This document shows, piece after piece, positions 1 to 9,332 of a DNA stretch of 64,000 nucleotides. Within the stretch, counting starts at the first letter, position 1, and the number at the start of each line of letters is the position of its first letter. The notes under the pieces are model-generated. The model made no database searches. It was not told the DNA's origin and saw nothing but the letters and a program-made list of their open reading frames with translations. Source of the stretch: Gammaproteobacteria bacterium (GTDB lineage: Bacteria > Pseudomonadota > Gammaproteobacteria > Burkholderiales > Rhodocyclaceae); NCBI GenBank assembly GCA_018824085.1, contig JAHJHI010000051.1:62001-126000 (forward strand). Direction: 5' to 3'. The translations under genes and the position numbers were made by a program.

Positions 1-24
1 GTCGCGTACCCGCCTCGCAGAGGC

Positions 25-1068
25 TCATGCCCGCGCCAGCTCCCGGCTCAGCTGATGCACTGCCATCGCGTAGAAGTAGGACTTGTTGTAGCGCGTGATG
101 ACGTAGAAATTGCGGAAACCGAGCCAGTATTCCGTCGGTGCATCGGGGGTGATCAGATCGACCATCGTTGCCGGCTTGCCGATGAGTTCGCGGCCGGGCG
201 AGCGTACGCCGGCAGCGATCAGCGTGTCGCTGTCCAGGCTGGGTTCGGTGCCGGCGGCGACCAGCGGCGCAGCGGCGGCATCGTCGACGAGCACGCGCTG
301 CACGACCGGCTCGCCCGGCTCCCAGCCGTGCTGCTGCAGATAGGCGGCAACGCTGCCGATGGCATCGTCCGGGCTGTTGATGAGATCGACGCGTCCGTCG
401 CCGTCGAAGTCGACGGCGTAGCGCCGCCAGCTGCTGGGCAGGAATTGCGGGTAACCGAGTGCGCCTGCGTAGGAGCCGCGGAAGCTGGAAGGTTCGAGAT
501 CAAGTTCGCGTGCCAGCAGGAACAGTTCGCCCAGTTCGCGCCGGAACAGATCGGCGCGCGCCGGGTATTCGAAGGCGAGCGTGGCCAGCGCGCGCAGCAG
601 TTCGAAGTCACCGGTGTGGCGTCCGTAGATGGTTTCGACGCCGACGATGGCCGCGATGACCTCGCGCGGCACGCCGTATTGCTGTTCGGCGCGCTCGAAG
701 GTTGCGCGATAGTCGTCGAGGAAGGCGCGTCCTTCGCGGATGCGCACCGGTTCGACGAAGCGGCTGCGATAGCGCGCCCAGGAGCGCACGCCGGGCGACG
801 ACGGCGGACTGATCAGGCGGATCACGCGTTCCTGTATCCGTACCGGGACGAACTGGCGCAGCAGCGCGGCTTCGTCGAAGCCATGTTCAGCCGACAGCTC
901 GCGGCAGAAGGCGCGCACGTCGTCGCGCTCGGCGAATGAGGCGGTGCTGGCGGCCTGAGCCGGAAGCCGGGCCGAGGCGAGCAGGGCGGCGCCGGCAACC
1001 ATGAACTGTCGGCGCGAGAAGGGCCGGCGTGCGCCGGTGTCGGGACAAGGAATGAAGAGGGATGTCAT
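25..1068 (-). CDS. mltB: Lytic murein transglycosylase, MltB family
   Basis: Periplasmic peptidoglycan lytic transglycosylase (SLT/MltB fold), 347 aa. The catalytic Glu is about residue 145 in GVETIYG. Further family motifs are YAGALGYPQFLPSSW and the aspartate-rich DFDGDGRVDL loop typical of MltB. The N-terminus holds SRRQFM followed by a hydrophobic stretch ending ARLPAQA, which resembles a twin-arginine signal rather than the lipoprotein signal of E. coli MltB. I chose the ATG at 1068 because it overlaps the upstream transglutaminase stop as ATGA, which implies translational coupling; an in-frame start 14 codons upstream lies inside that gene. It is the last gene of the moxR operon. The fold assignment is secure; the Tat export is inferred. 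Confidence 0.88.
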   Translation of the reverse strand: MTSLFIPCPDTGARRPFSRRQFMVAGAALLASARLPAQAASTASFAERDDVRAFCRELSAEHGFDEAALLRQFVPVRIQERVIRLISPPSSPGVRSWARYRSRFVEPVRIREGRAFLDDYRATFERAEQQYGVPREVIAAIVGVETIYGRHTGDFELLRALATLAFEYPARADLFRRELGELFLLARELDLEPSSFRGSYAGALGYPQFLPSSWRRYAVDFDGDGRVDLINSPDDAIGSVAAYLQQHGWEPGEPVVQRVLVDDAAAAPLVAAGTEPSLDSDTLIAAGVRSPGRELIGKPATMVDLITPDAPTEYWLGFRNFYVITRYNKSYFYAMAVHQLSRELARA

Positions 1069-3065
1069 GAGGCGGCTGGTGTTCGTTTGCGGCGCAGCGC
1101 ACGGGCGCACGCCCTGAGTTCGCGGGCGGCCTGCAACGGCGGCGAAGTGCCGTAGCGGGCATCGGCATAAAGTCTACACGCCTGAGCGACATCCTTCGCG
1201 AGATCGGGTCGCGTGCGCGCCACGCGCGCCGCGTAGTCCATCGGCCCCTCCCAGTCCTCGCGCCCGAGGCCGAGCGGCCTCAGGGCATGGTGGATGCCGG
1301 TCCAGGCGCGCGCCAGCGGGTCGCGTGCGATGCCGCGCCGCATTGCCCACGCGGTCAGGGCGACGGCGAACAGCGCGCACAGGCCGGCCATCCATGCGGT
1401 CAGCAGGCGCCAGTCCGGGGACCGCATGCCGAGCCTGTGCAGCAGTTCGCGCTGCTTGTCCTGGTCGTAGGACAGCACCCATTGATTCCATCCGTTGTTG
1501 GCGGCTTCCCAGCGCTGACGCAGGCTGCGCAGCCAGCCGGCGTCGCCTCGGGCGATGAAGGGCACCGGTTCGCCGGCGGCCATGCCGGCCAGACCGTGTT
1601 CGACGCGCGACGGCAGGATGGCGGCCGTCGGATCGACGCGGCGCCAGCCTTCGTCCGGCAACCACACTTCGGCCCATGCGTGGGCATCGGACTGGCGCAC
1701 CACGATGTAATCGTCGATTTCGTTGCGTTCACCGCCCTGATAGCCCGTCACGACGCGTGCCGGAATGCCGGCGGCGCGCATCAGGAACACGAAGGCGCCG
1801 GCGTAGTGTTCGCAGAATCCGCGTCGCGTGTCGAACAGGAAGGCGTCGATGCCGTCGTCGCCGAGCAGCGGCGGCGTCAGCGTGTAGACGAAGGCCTTCC
1901 GGCGGAACATCTGCAGCACGGCGGCCACGGTGCCGGCGTCGCTGCCGGCCTGCGCTCGCAGCGCGACGGCCAGTCCGCGCGCGCGCGCGTTGCCGTCCGC
2001 CGGAAGGCGCCGCGCGGCGTCGAGATAGCCGCTCCATTCCTCGTGTCCGGGGCGCGCTTCGGGAATGGATTCGAAGCGGTCGCGGCGCCGGCTGCGAACC
2101 ACCTCACCGGCGAGCAACTGCCAGTCGTCGCTCATGCGCATGCCCGAGGGCAGGGCTGAAAGGGTTTCCAGCGCGAACAGCCAGTTCTTGTTGTGCGGCT
2201 CCAGTGTCACTTCGTAGGCGACGGCCGTCCCGCCCGGTGCGTGAGGCAGCGTGTCGCCGATGCGTCGGGCGCTCTCGCCCTGCCGCCAGGTGCGTCCGTC
2301 GAAGTCGGTCAGCACCGGGCCGCGCCAGTAGCGCTCGCGTGCCTCCGGCACGGGACCGTCGAAGCGCGCACGGAAGGCGATCTCGCCGGACAGGCTCAAC
2401 TGCGAAATCGAGCCGGGCGCCATGCTGTCGGACAGCCCGGAAGAGGCGCCGTATGCGTCGGCCGGCAAGCCCCAGAGGGGCCCCGGTACGCGCGGGAACA
2501 GCACGAACAGCACCAGCATGAAGGGCAGCGCCTGCGCCAGCATCAGACCCGCCTGGCGCAGCAACGCGCGTACCGTGGCGGGCGGGCCGTTCAGCGCGAT
2601 CAGCGCTGCGGTGATGACCGACATCGACACGGCGAGCGCGGCCGCCATGGCCGGTGTCTGCGAGTAGAGGAAGGCGGCGAGCAGCATGAAATAGCCGAGC
2701 AGCACGATGGTGTGGCCGTCGCGGGCGCTGCGCAGCTCGTGCAGCTTGAGCACCAGCAGCAAGGTGAGCAGCGCGACCCCGGGTTCGCGCCCGAACAGGC
2801 GACCGAAGCTCAGCGTCACGCCGATGCAGCAGGCGACGACGACCAGCAGCTTGACGATGCGCCCGGCTCCCGGCCAGTGCAGCTTCCACTGCGCGATGCG
2901 CCACGTGAATAGCAGTATTGCGACGGCGTCGAGCCAGGCTGGCAGGTGCGAGGCGTGTGGCAGCAGGGCGCACGCCGCCACCGCCATCAGCCAGGCGACC
3001 TGCGACGGCGTGAGCGGCGTGGCGGGTGTCGTCACGCGCGGTGAACGCTTGCGCCAGCCGATCAT
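1065..3065 (-). CDS. tgpA: Transglutaminase-like membrane protein, TgpA family (DUF3488 + transglutaminase core)
   Basis: A 666-aa protein. The N-terminal third is strongly hydrophobic with about six membrane segments (residues ~15-190), followed by a periplasmic transglutaminase-like domain. The Cys-His-Asp triad is visible: Cys ~416 in RGFCEHYAG, His ~461 in DAHAWAEVW, and Asp ~477 in RVDPTAA. A further membrane helix (~555-575) precedes a cytosolic DUF4129-like tail. This is the architecture of Pseudomonas TgpA, an envelope enzyme whose substrate is not settled. The start at 3065 overlaps the DUF58 stop by 4 bp (ATGA) and its own stop overlaps mltB, so the operon is tightly coupled. The MoxR-DUF58-transglutaminase neighbourhood is a classic arrangement. 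A wall-related role is inferred from the mltB neighbour. Confidence 0.88.
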   Translation of the reverse strand: MIGWRKRSPRVTTPATPLTPSQVAWLMAVAACALLPHASHLPAWLDAVAILLFTWRIAQWKLHWPGAGRIVKLLVVVACCIGVTLSFGRLFGREPGVALLTLLLVLKLHELRSARDGHTIVLLGYFMLLAAFLYSQTPAMAAALAVSMSVITAALIALNGPPATVRALLRQAGLMLAQALPFMLVLFVLFPRVPGPLWGLPADAYGASSGLSDSMAPGSISQLSLSGEIAFRARFDGPVPEARERYWRGPVLTDFDGRTWRQGESARRIGDTLPHAPGGTAVAYEVTLEPHNKNWLFALETLSALPSGMRMSDDWQLLAGEVVRSRRRDRFESIPEARPGHEEWSGYLDAARRLPADGNARARGLAVALRAQAGSDAGTVAAVLQMFRRKAFVYTLTPPLLGDDGIDAFLFDTRRGFCEHYAGAFVFLMRAAGIPARVVTGYQGGERNEIDDYIVVRQSDAHAWAEVWLPDEGWRRVDPTAAILPSRVEHGLAGMAAGEPVPFIARGDAGWLRSLRQRWEAANNGWNQWVLSYDQDKQRELLHRLGMRSPDWRLLTAWMAGLCALFAVALTAWAMRRGIARDPLARAWTGIHHALRPLGLGREDWEGPMDYAARVARTRPDLAKDVAQACRLYADARYGTSPPLQAARELRACARALRRKRTPAAS

Positions 3066-4015
3066 GACGCCAGCCCGTGCAGGGCGATCGCGCGCAACAC
3101 GTGCGCCCGGTGCGTTGCGCCGCTGGCCGGCGGCAGACGCGTGCCGGGCAGCACGAGGCCGTAGCGCAGACCGGCCGCTTCGGCGTCGAGCGCCCAGCCG
3201 GTCAGCCGCGACAGCTTGTGTTCGAGAGACAGTGCATCCGGCAGTTGCGCGAAATCCAGCCACAGTTCGCCCGCTTCGTTGCCTTCGAACTGTTTGGTCA
3301 GCAGTGGCGAATCCGGTGATCGCGCCCAGGCCTTCCAGGCGACGTGGCGTGGCGAGTCGGCGGCGCGATGCGTGCGCAGCCGGGCGAATTCCTCGCCACC
3401 GTCGTGCGCCCGGCGTGCCCCGGCCTGGCCGCCGCCGGTCTGCGGCAGCGGCGGTCGCCCGGTTTCCGGACGCGCATGGACGAGGCAGCGCTGGTCGGGC
3501 TGGGCGTAGGACCAGGCACGGATCAGCCCGAGCGGATAGCGTGTGCTCAATGTGACGCGCGAGGGCCGCAGCCAGCCCCGTTGCGTGGTCGGTAGCGCAA
3601 GCATGATGCGCGCGTGCTGGCCGGCCTCGACGGTGACGGTGCTGTCGCCGGCGCCGGGCATGGATAGCAGCAGCGCCGGGCGCGTGCGCGCGGTGTCGTT
3701 GTCCAGCCACAGCGGAAACCGGGCGGGCTGGCCGGCGAATACCGGCTCCGGCGTGCCGCATCGCACGCGCAGCGCAAGCAGGTTGCGGAAGGTGTGCAGC
3801 AGCGTGACCTGGCCCAGTCCGGCGAGCAGGAACACCAGCGCGAATCCGAGGCTCAGCGTGTAGTTGATGGCGGTCAGGAGCATGGCGATCAGCGCGCAGC
3901 CGAATGCCGCGCCGGCCGCGGTCGGCAGCACGAAGATGCGCCGGCGGTCGAGCGTGAGCGGCGTGGCGGACGGGCCGCCCAGCGAGGACAGCCAGCGGCG
4001 GATCGACTCGCGCAT
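3062..4015 (-). CDS. DUF58 domain-containing membrane protein
   Basis: A 317-aa protein. Two adjacent transmembrane helices lie near the N-terminus (about residues 28-70), followed by a soluble region carrying the DUF58 signature: HDGGEEFARLR, then SPRHVAWKAWAR and LLTKQFEG. DUF58 proteins are usually encoded next to MoxR AAA+ ATPases and are thought to act with them in assembling or regulating envelope complexes; the biochemical function is unknown. This one is short and has no visible complete von Willebrand A metal site. Its start overlaps the moxR stop by one base (TGATG) and its stop overlaps the tgpA start, so it sits inside a coupled four-gene operon. Confidence 0.85.
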   Translation of the reverse strand: MRESIRRWLSSLGGPSATPLTLDRRRIFVLPTAAGAAFGCALIAMLLTAINYTLSLGFALVFLLAGLGQVTLLHTFRNLLALRVRCGTPEPVFAGQPARFPLWLDNDTARTRPALLLSMPGAGDSTVTVEAGQHARIMLALPTTQRGWLRPSRVTLSTRYPLGLIRAWSYAQPDQRCLVHARPETGRPPLPQTGGGQAGARRAHDGGEEFARLRTHRAADSPRHVAWKAWARSPDSPLLTKQFEGNEAGELWLDFAQLPDALSLEHKLSRLTGWALDAEAAGLRYGLVLPGTRLPPASGATHRAHVLRAIALHGLAS

Positions 4016-4932
4016 CAGGCCGGAAGCGTGACCGCCTGCAGCAGCTGCCGCGCGGCCTCGTCATGACTGCCGGGGTGCTCGACCGCAGGCAGGCGGTGCA
4101 GCGCGACGGCGGGCAGCACCGCCTGCACATCCTCCGGCAGCGCATGCCCGCGCGCGTTGAGCAGTGCGTGGGCGCGCGCCGCAGCCAGCAACGCGAGCCC
4201 GGCGCGCGGACTCAGCCCGAGCCGGTAGACGCCGCTGTCGCGGGTGTGCGCGATCAGCGCCTGCACATAGTCGATCAATGCATCGGCGACGTGGACGCAG
4301 GCGGCCTGCGCGCGCCAGGCGACCAGCGTTGTCGCGTCGGCCACCGGCTGCAGGTCTGCCAGCAGGCTGCGCCGATCGCGTCCGGTCAGCAGCGCGCGCT
4401 CGGCGGCCGGGTCGGGATAGCCCATGGTGATGCGCATCATGAAACGGTCCAGCTGCGATTCAGGCAGCGGATAGGTGCCGATCTGGCTCGCCGGATTCTG
4501 GGTCGCGATGACAAAAAAGGGGTCCGGCAGCGCGCGCGTTGCGCCTTCGACGCTGACCTGGTGCTCTTCCATGGCTTCAAGCAGCGCGCTTTGCGTGCGC
4601 GGCGTCGCGCGATTGACCTCGTCCGCCAGCAGGATCTGCGTGAATACCGGTCCGGGATGGAAGTGGAAGCCGCCGGTTTCCCGTTCGAACACCGATACGC
4701 CGAGAATGTCTGCGGGCAGCAGGTCGCTGGTGAATTGCACGCGCCGGAACTCGAGTCCCAGAAGGCGGGCCAGCACGTGCGCCAGCGTGGTCTTGCCGGT
4801 TCCGGGCACATCCTCTATCAACAGGTGTCCGCCGGCGATCAGGCAGGTGAGTGATAGTTCGAGCCGGCTGCGCTTGCCAAGTATCAGCGTGGCGGCGGCA
4901 TCGACGACCTTGCGGGGTTCAATGACGGACAT
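4015..4932 (-). CDS. MoxR family AAA+ ATPase
   Basis: A 305-aa protein of normal MoxR length. Walker A is EDVPGTGKTTLA (residues ~40-51). The MoxR-specific segment FTSDLLPADILGV follows, then Walker B ILLADEVNRATPRTQSALLEAMEE, sensor 1 FVIATQNP and sensor 2 GLSPRAGLALL. MoxR ATPases act as chaperone-like remodelers for vWA or DUF58 partners. It is the first gene of the minus-strand operon moxR-DUF58-tgpA-mltB and is transcribed divergently from the deacetylase-like gene. The ATG at 4932 (MSVIEP) was chosen because conserved MoxR sequence starts just after it and there is no better upstream start. The exact client is not deducible. Confidence 0.92.
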   Translation of the reverse strand: MSVIEPRKVVDAAATLILGKRSRLELSLTCLIAGGHLLIEDVPGTGKTTLAHVLARLLGLEFRRVQFTSDLLPADILGVSVFERETGGFHFHPGPVFTQILLADEVNRATPRTQSALLEAMEEHQVSVEGATRALPDPFFVIATQNPASQIGTYPLPESQLDRFMMRITMGYPDPAAERALLTGRDRRSLLADLQPVADATTLVAWRAQAACVHVADALIDYVQALIAHTRDSGVYRLGLSPRAGLALLAAARAHALLNARGHALPEDVQAVLPAVALHRLPAVEHPGSHDEAARQLLQAVTLPA

Positions 4933-5064
4933 GGCTTGAGATGGATGGAGTTCTGGCACGATAATGAATCTGACAAGGATGTGACATGAAGTGTGGCTGC
5001 GGGTCTGACATACGCGCACCGCGGCCGGTTGCACCCGAATGCGCGGATCACCTGAGGAGGGGCG

Positions 5065-5991
5065 GTGACAACCGCATACATTACACATCGCGAGTGCATG
5101 CTGCATGACATGGGCCCGCACCATCCGGAATGTCCGGAGCGTCTCGCCGCCATACAGGACCGTCTGATCGCCAGCGGACTGGATGGCTGCATTGCCCACC
5201 ACGACGCACCGCTGGTAGAGGTCGATGCGCTGGTGCGCGCGCACTCTCCCGAGTACGTGCGCCAGGTGTTCGACGCGGCGCCCGGCAAGGGCATCGTGCA
5301 TCTCGATCCCGATACCGCGATGTGTCCGGGCACCTTGCGCGCCGCGCAGCGCGCCGCGGGGGCCGGCGTGTTCGCGACCGATCTCGTGCTGTCCGGCGCC
5401 GCCGTGAACGCATTCTGCGCGGTGCGCCCGCCCGGCCACCACGCCGAGTACGCGAAGTCCATGGGCTTTTGCTTCTTCAACAACGTGGTGGTCGCGGCCC
5501 GCCATGCGCTTGAAGCGCACGGCCTGGAGCGCGTCGCCATCGTGGATTTCGATGTGCATCACGGCAACGGCACCGAAAACATCGTCGCGCACGATCCGCG
5601 CATGCTGATGGTGAGCACCTTCCAGCATCCGTTCTATCCGTATTCGGGCGCGGAACCGCTGGCCGACAACCTGTGCAACGTACCGCTGCCGGCCGGCACG
5701 CGGGGCGAGGGCTTCCGCGACGTGGTCACGCAGCGCTGGCTGCCCCGCCTGGAGGCCTTCGCGCCGCAGATGCTGTTCCTGTCCGCCGGTTTCGACGCGC
5801 ACATCGAGGATGACATGGCGTCGCTCGGGCTGGTCGAGGCGGACTATGCGTGGGTGACGACGCAACTCGTGCAGTTCGCGCAGAAGGTCTGCCAGGGGCG
5901 CATCGTGTCGATGCTGGAAGGCGGCTACGCGCTGTCGGCGCTCGGGCGCAGCGCGACCGAACACGTGCGGGCGCTCGCCGAGCTGGGGTAG
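5065..5991 (+). CDS. Class II histone deacetylase-like hydrolase (HDAC/acetylpolyamine amidohydrolase superfamily)
   Basis: A 308-aa zinc-dependent deacetylase-fold protein. The paired catalytic histidines are His125-His126 in RPPGHHAE. Zinc ligands are Asp163 and His165 in DFDVHHGNGT and Asp244 in SAGFDAH. The catalytic Tyr lies in LEGGYAL near the C-terminus, so the active site is complete. The start is GTG at 5065, preceded by a strong GAGGAGG Shine-Dalgarno at 5055-5061. Bacterial members act on acetylated lysines, polyamines or other amides; the substrate cannot be read from sequence. It stands alone, divergent from moxR and upstream of dapA. Confidence 0.9.
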   Translation: MTTAYITHRECMLHDMGPHHPECPERLAAIQDRLIASGLDGCIAHHDAPLVEVDALVRAHSPEYVRQVFDAAPGKGIVHLDPDTAMCPGTLRAAQRAAGAGVFATDLVLSGAAVNAFCAVRPPGHHAEYAKSMGFCFFNNVVVAARHALEAHGLERVAIVDFDVHHGNGTENIVAHDPRMLMVSTFQHPFYPYSGAEPLADNLCNVPLPAGTRGEGFRDVVTQRWLPRLEAFAPQMLFLSAGFDAHIEDDMASLGLVEADYAWVTTQLVQFAQKVCQGRIVSMLEGGYALSALGRSATEHVRALAELG

Positions 5992-6096
5992 CCCCGCGAT
6001 GGCGACGGCGTTTCCGGGTCCTCTTTGGTGCTGAAAGGGCGTGCGGGTCCGGAATGGCGCCGCTCATCGCTGTTACAGATGGACGCATCGCGCAAG

Positions 6097-6125
6097 TTGG
6101 GCTTGCCCGCGCGCTCCGGTAGAAT
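6097..6125 (+). promoter_or_regulatory. Putative sigma-70 promoter of dapA-bamC
   Basis: TTGGGC at 6097-6102 and TAGAAT at 6120-6125, separated by 17 bp. They lie about 30 bp upstream of the dapA ATG in a 164-bp intergenic gap. The -10 matches five of six consensus bases. No experiment supports it. Confidence 0.5.
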
Positions 6126-6155
6126 GCTGCGTTTCCCGCCAGAGCCGTTGCACAC

Positions 6156-7034
6156 ATGATTACCGGATCGCTCGTCGCCATCGTCACGCCGATGCATGAG
6201 GATGGCAGCCTTGACCATGCGCGCCTGCGCAGCCTGATCGATTTCCACATCGCTGAAGGGACCGACGGCATCGTCATCGTCGGCACGACCGGCGAGTCGC
6301 CGACAGTCGATTTCGACGAACACTGCGAACTGATCCGCGTCGCGGTGGAACAGTGCGCCGGCCGCATCCCGGTCATCGCCGGTACCGGCGCCAATTCGAC
6401 GCGCGAGGCGATCGAACTGGCGCAGCACGCGAAATCGGTCGGCGTCGATGCCTGCCTCAGCGTCGTGCCCTATTACAACAAGCCGACGCAGGAGGGGCTG
6501 TATCAGCACTTCCGCGCGCAGGCTGAGGCGGTCGACGTGCCGTTCATCCTGTACAACGTGCCGGGCCGCACCGTTGCCGATCTGTCGAACGACACCGCAC
6601 TGCGCCTGGCCGACATTCCGAACATCGTCGGCATCAAGGACGCCACCGGCAATCTCGACCGCGGGTGCGAGCTGATCAACCGCGCGCCCGAGGGCTTTGC
6701 GCTGTACAGCGGGGATGACGCATCCACCGCGGCATTCATACTGATGGGCGGGCACGGGTCGATTTCCGTGACGGCCAACGTGGCGCCGCGCCTGATGCAC
6801 GAGATGAACGCCGCAGCACTCGCGGCCGATGCCGTCAAGGCACGGGCGATCAATGCCAGACTGACCGGCCTGCATCGCCAGCTCTTTTGCGAAGCCAACC
6901 CGATTCCGGTGAAGTGGGCCGTGCATCAAATGGGCCTGATCGGCCCCGCGCTGCGCCTGCCGCTTACTGAACTGGCGCCGCAATTCCATGAGCAGGTCCG
7001 TGCCGCGATGAAGCAGGCCGGCGTGCTGAACTGA
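6156..7034 (+). CDS. dapA: 4-hydroxy-tetrahydrodipicolinate synthase
   Basis: Condenses pyruvate with aspartate semialdehyde in the lysine/diaminopimelate pathway (cytosol). It has 292 aa, the normal family length. Schiff-base Lys161 lies in VGIKDATGN, Tyr133 in LYNVPGRT, Tyr106-Tyr107 in YYNKP, and Thr44/Thr45 in the GTTGES loop; these positions match the E. coli enzyme almost residue for residue. The gene starts at ATG 6156, about 30 bp after a plausible promoter. bamC follows 10 bp downstream, and the dapA-bamC pairing is conserved in many beta- and gamma-proteobacteria. The assignment is secure. Confidence 0.97.
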   Translation: MITGSLVAIVTPMHEDGSLDHARLRSLIDFHIAEGTDGIVIVGTTGESPTVDFDEHCELIRVAVEQCAGRIPVIAGTGANSTREAIELAQHAKSVGVDACLSVVPYYNKPTQEGLYQHFRAQAEAVDVPFILYNVPGRTVADLSNDTALRLADIPNIVGIKDATGNLDRGCELINRAPEGFALYSGDDASTAAFILMGGHGSISVTANVAPRLMHEMNAAALAADAVKARAINARLTGLHRQLFCEANPIPVKWAVHQMGLIGPALRLPLTELAPQFHEQVRAAMKQAGVLN

Positions 7035-7044
7035 GGTTTTCCCG

Positions 7045-8211
7045 ATGATTCTGACGAAGTCCGCCGTCGTGCGCGGCGCTGTACTCGTTGTGCTGGCAAC
7101 GATGTTCGCTTCATGTTCCACGGTCAGCGACCTGATGGAGTCGAACAAGGTCGACTACAAGGCGCAGGGCAAGAAGGTGGAGCGCCTCGACCTGCCGCCC
7201 GACCTCACGCTGCCCACGTCCAACGACCGCTACGCGGTGCCGGATATCGGTGCGCGCGGCGAGGCCACACTGTCGGCCTACAACGCCGACCGCACCACGG
7301 CCGCCGGGCAGCCGGTCGCGCAGACCGGCAGCGTGCTGCCGGAGATCGACAAGATGCACATCGAACGTTCGGGCAACCAGCGCTGGCTGGTGGTCGCCGG
7401 AACGCCGGAGCAGCTGTGGCCGCAGATCAAGGAGTTCTGGCAGGAGACGGGTTTCCTCATCGACGTCGAACAGCCGGAAGCCGGCGTCATGGAGACCGAC
7501 TGGAACGAGAACCGCGCCAAGCTGCCGTCGGACATCGTGCGCAACACGATAGGCAAGCTGCTCGATCAACTCTACTCGACGCCGGAACGCGACAAGTACC
7601 GCACCCGCCTTGAGCCGGGCGCGGAACCGGGTACGACCGAGGTCTACATCAGCCATCGCGGCGTGATGGAGGTCTATGTCAACGAGCGCAGTGACAACAC
7701 CGTATGGCAGCCGCGTCCGGCGGACCCGGACCTCGAGGCTGAAATGCTGCGTCGTCTGATGGTGCGCCTGGGGGCCGACAACGAACACGCGAAAAAGCAG
7801 CTGGCGGCAGCGTCGGTGGCCGAGCGCGCCAAGCTGGTGTCGGCCGACAAGGGCAACACGCTTCAGGTGTTCGAATCCTTTGATCGTGCCTGGCGCCGGG
7901 TCGGCCTGGCGCTCGACCGGGTGGGCTTCACGGTCGAGGACCGTGACCGTTCGCAGGGCGTGTATTTCGTGCGCTACGTCGACCCTGAAGTGGATGCGAC
8001 GGGCAAGAAGAGCGACGGCATCCTGTCCAAACTGCTGTTCTTCATGCCGGACGACAAGCCGGATCCGAAGGCGGGCCAGAACCAGTACCGCATCCTGGTC
8101 AAGGGCGAGGGCAAGCAGAGCTCGGTGCAGGTGCTCACGCCGGAGGGCGGGCTGGACGACACCAAGACCGCGAAACGCATCCTGTCGCTGCTGCACGAAC
8201 AGCTGAAGTAA
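7045..8211 (+). CDS. bamC: Outer-membrane assembly lipoprotein BamC (NlpB/DapX)
   Basis: A 388-aa lipoprotein with a type II signal peptide; the lipobox FASC gives acylated Cys24. The region after it, DYKAQGKKVERLDLPPDLTLP, resembles the unstructured N-terminal BamC segment that binds BamD. Two BamC helix-grip-like domains follow (about residues 110-220 and 270-385). Family knowledge places it in the beta-barrel assembly machine at the inner face of the outer membrane. It lies 10 bp after dapA and ends at a strong intrinsic terminator. Sequence conservation in BamC is low, so the call rests on synteny, the lipobox and length. Confidence 0.85.
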   Translation: MILTKSAVVRGAVLVVLATMFASCSTVSDLMESNKVDYKAQGKKVERLDLPPDLTLPTSNDRYAVPDIGARGEATLSAYNADRTTAAGQPVAQTGSVLPEIDKMHIERSGNQRWLVVAGTPEQLWPQIKEFWQETGFLIDVEQPEAGVMETDWNENRAKLPSDIVRNTIGKLLDQLYSTPERDKYRTRLEPGAEPGTTEVYISHRGVMEVYVNERSDNTVWQPRPADPDLEAEMLRRLMVRLGADNEHAKKQLAAASVAERAKLVSADKGNTLQVFESFDRAWRRVGLALDRVGFTVEDRDRSQGVYFVRYVDPEVDATGKKSDGILSKLLFFMPDDKPDPKAGQNQYRILVKGEGKQSSVQVLTPEGGLDDTKTAKRILSLLHEQLK

Positions 8212-8241
8212 GGAAGGCGGCGCCTGCGCCGCCCGGTGGCG

Positions 8242-8289
8242 AACCGCCGCACCCCGCCTGGCAGCAGGCGACGGTGCGGCGGTTTTTTT
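8242..8289 (+). terminator. Intrinsic terminator after bamC
   Basis: A perfect 12-bp stem (AACCGCCGCACC at 8242-8253 pairing with 8273-8284) encloses a further small hairpin and is followed by a run of Ts at 8285-8289. It ends the dapA-bamC transcript ahead of the convergent cobA. Confidence 0.85.
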
Positions 8290-8378
8290 CGCGTCCATGT
8301 CCAGCGCGCGGAATTCGCCGGACGCGTGCTTCCGCTCTGCCGGATGTGGCGCATGCGGCCGTGGCGAAGGGCGGACGT

Positions 8379-9161
8379 TCAGGCTACCCGGGCATCGGCT
8401 ACCGGCAAGGCCACGATGCCGGCAAGGCTCACGACCTCGCCGATGACGACGATGGCCGGGCTGCCCAGCTGTGCCTGTGCCGCGTCGCGGGCGAGGTCGG
8501 CAAGACGGGACAGCACGCTGCGCTGCGTGTCGCGCGTGCCGTTCTGGATGGCACAGGCCGGCGTATCGGGCGCCAGACCGCCGTCAGCCAGCGCCTGTGT
8601 GATCGCGGCGAGCCGGCGCATGCCCATATAGATGACGAGCGTCGTTCCGGTTTGCGCAAGCGCCCGCCAGTCGGGTTCCTGGCCAGGGTGCCCGTCGTCA
8701 CGCGCATGGCCGGTGACGAAGGTGACACCGCTGGCCATGCCGCGATGGGTGACCGGAACGCCCAGCGAAGCCGGCACCGCGATACCGGCCGACAGGCCGC
8801 TGACCACCTCGAACGCAACGCCGGCGCGCGACAGCGTCAGCGCTTCTTCGCCGCCGCGTCCGAATACGAAGGGGTCGCCGCCCTTGACCCGGCCGACGAC
8901 ATGGCCGTTGCGTGCGTAGCGCAGCATCAGTCGTTCGATGAAGGCCTGGGGTGTGCTGCGGCAGCCGCCGCGCTTGCCGACGCGGACGATGCGGGCGCCG
9001 GCACGGGCATGTCGGAGAACTGCCGTGTCGGCCAGATCATCGATCAGCAGCACGTCGCATTCCCCGAGCACGCGGGCTGCCTTCAGTGTCAGGAGTTCAG
9101 GGTCACCGGGGCCGGCTCCGATCAGATAGACCTTGCCCGCGGGTTTGTGCATGGATGTCAT
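8379..9161 (-). CDS. cobA: Uroporphyrinogen-III C-methyltransferase (SUMT)
   Basis: Methylates uroporphyrinogen III at C2 and C7 with SAM to give precorrin-2, the branch to siroheme and cobalamin. It has 260 aa, typical of a stand-alone SUMT rather than a CysG fusion. SAM-binding signatures are [12 protein letters not shown] at the N-terminus and [16 protein letters not shown] in the middle; the active-site loop [12 protein letters not shown] follows. Two starts are possible, ATG 9161 and ATG 9152; I use the longer. It stands alone, convergent with bamC and divergent from the tetR-type gene. No nitrite or sulfite reductase gene adjoins it here, so which pathway it serves is not shown. Confidence 0.93.
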   Translation of the reverse strand: MTSMHKPAGKVYLIGAGPGDPELLTLKAARVLGECDVLLIDDLADTAVLRHARAGARIVRVGKRGGCRSTPQAFIERLMLRYARNGHVVGRVKGGDPFVFGRGGEEALTLSRAGVAFEVVSGLSAGIAVPASLGVPVTHRGMASGVTFVTGHARDDGHPGQEPDWRALAQTGTTLVIYMGMRRLAAITQALADGGLAPDTPACAIQNGTRDTQRSVLSRLADLARDAAQAQLGSPAIVVIGEVVSLAGIVALPVADARVA

Positions 9162-9332
9162 GACACGGGTGAAGCAAGCGCGATGCCAATGCCGAAACGG
9201 GGGTAATTGCGAGCCGAATGGCGTACGGGCGGGCGATTGGCGTCGTACCATGCCCGCCCCGGGTGCGCGCACGCACCGGGCTTGTGCGCACGGTGCTACG
9301 CTACATTCGGAAGGACGGTTGAGGTTGTACAA

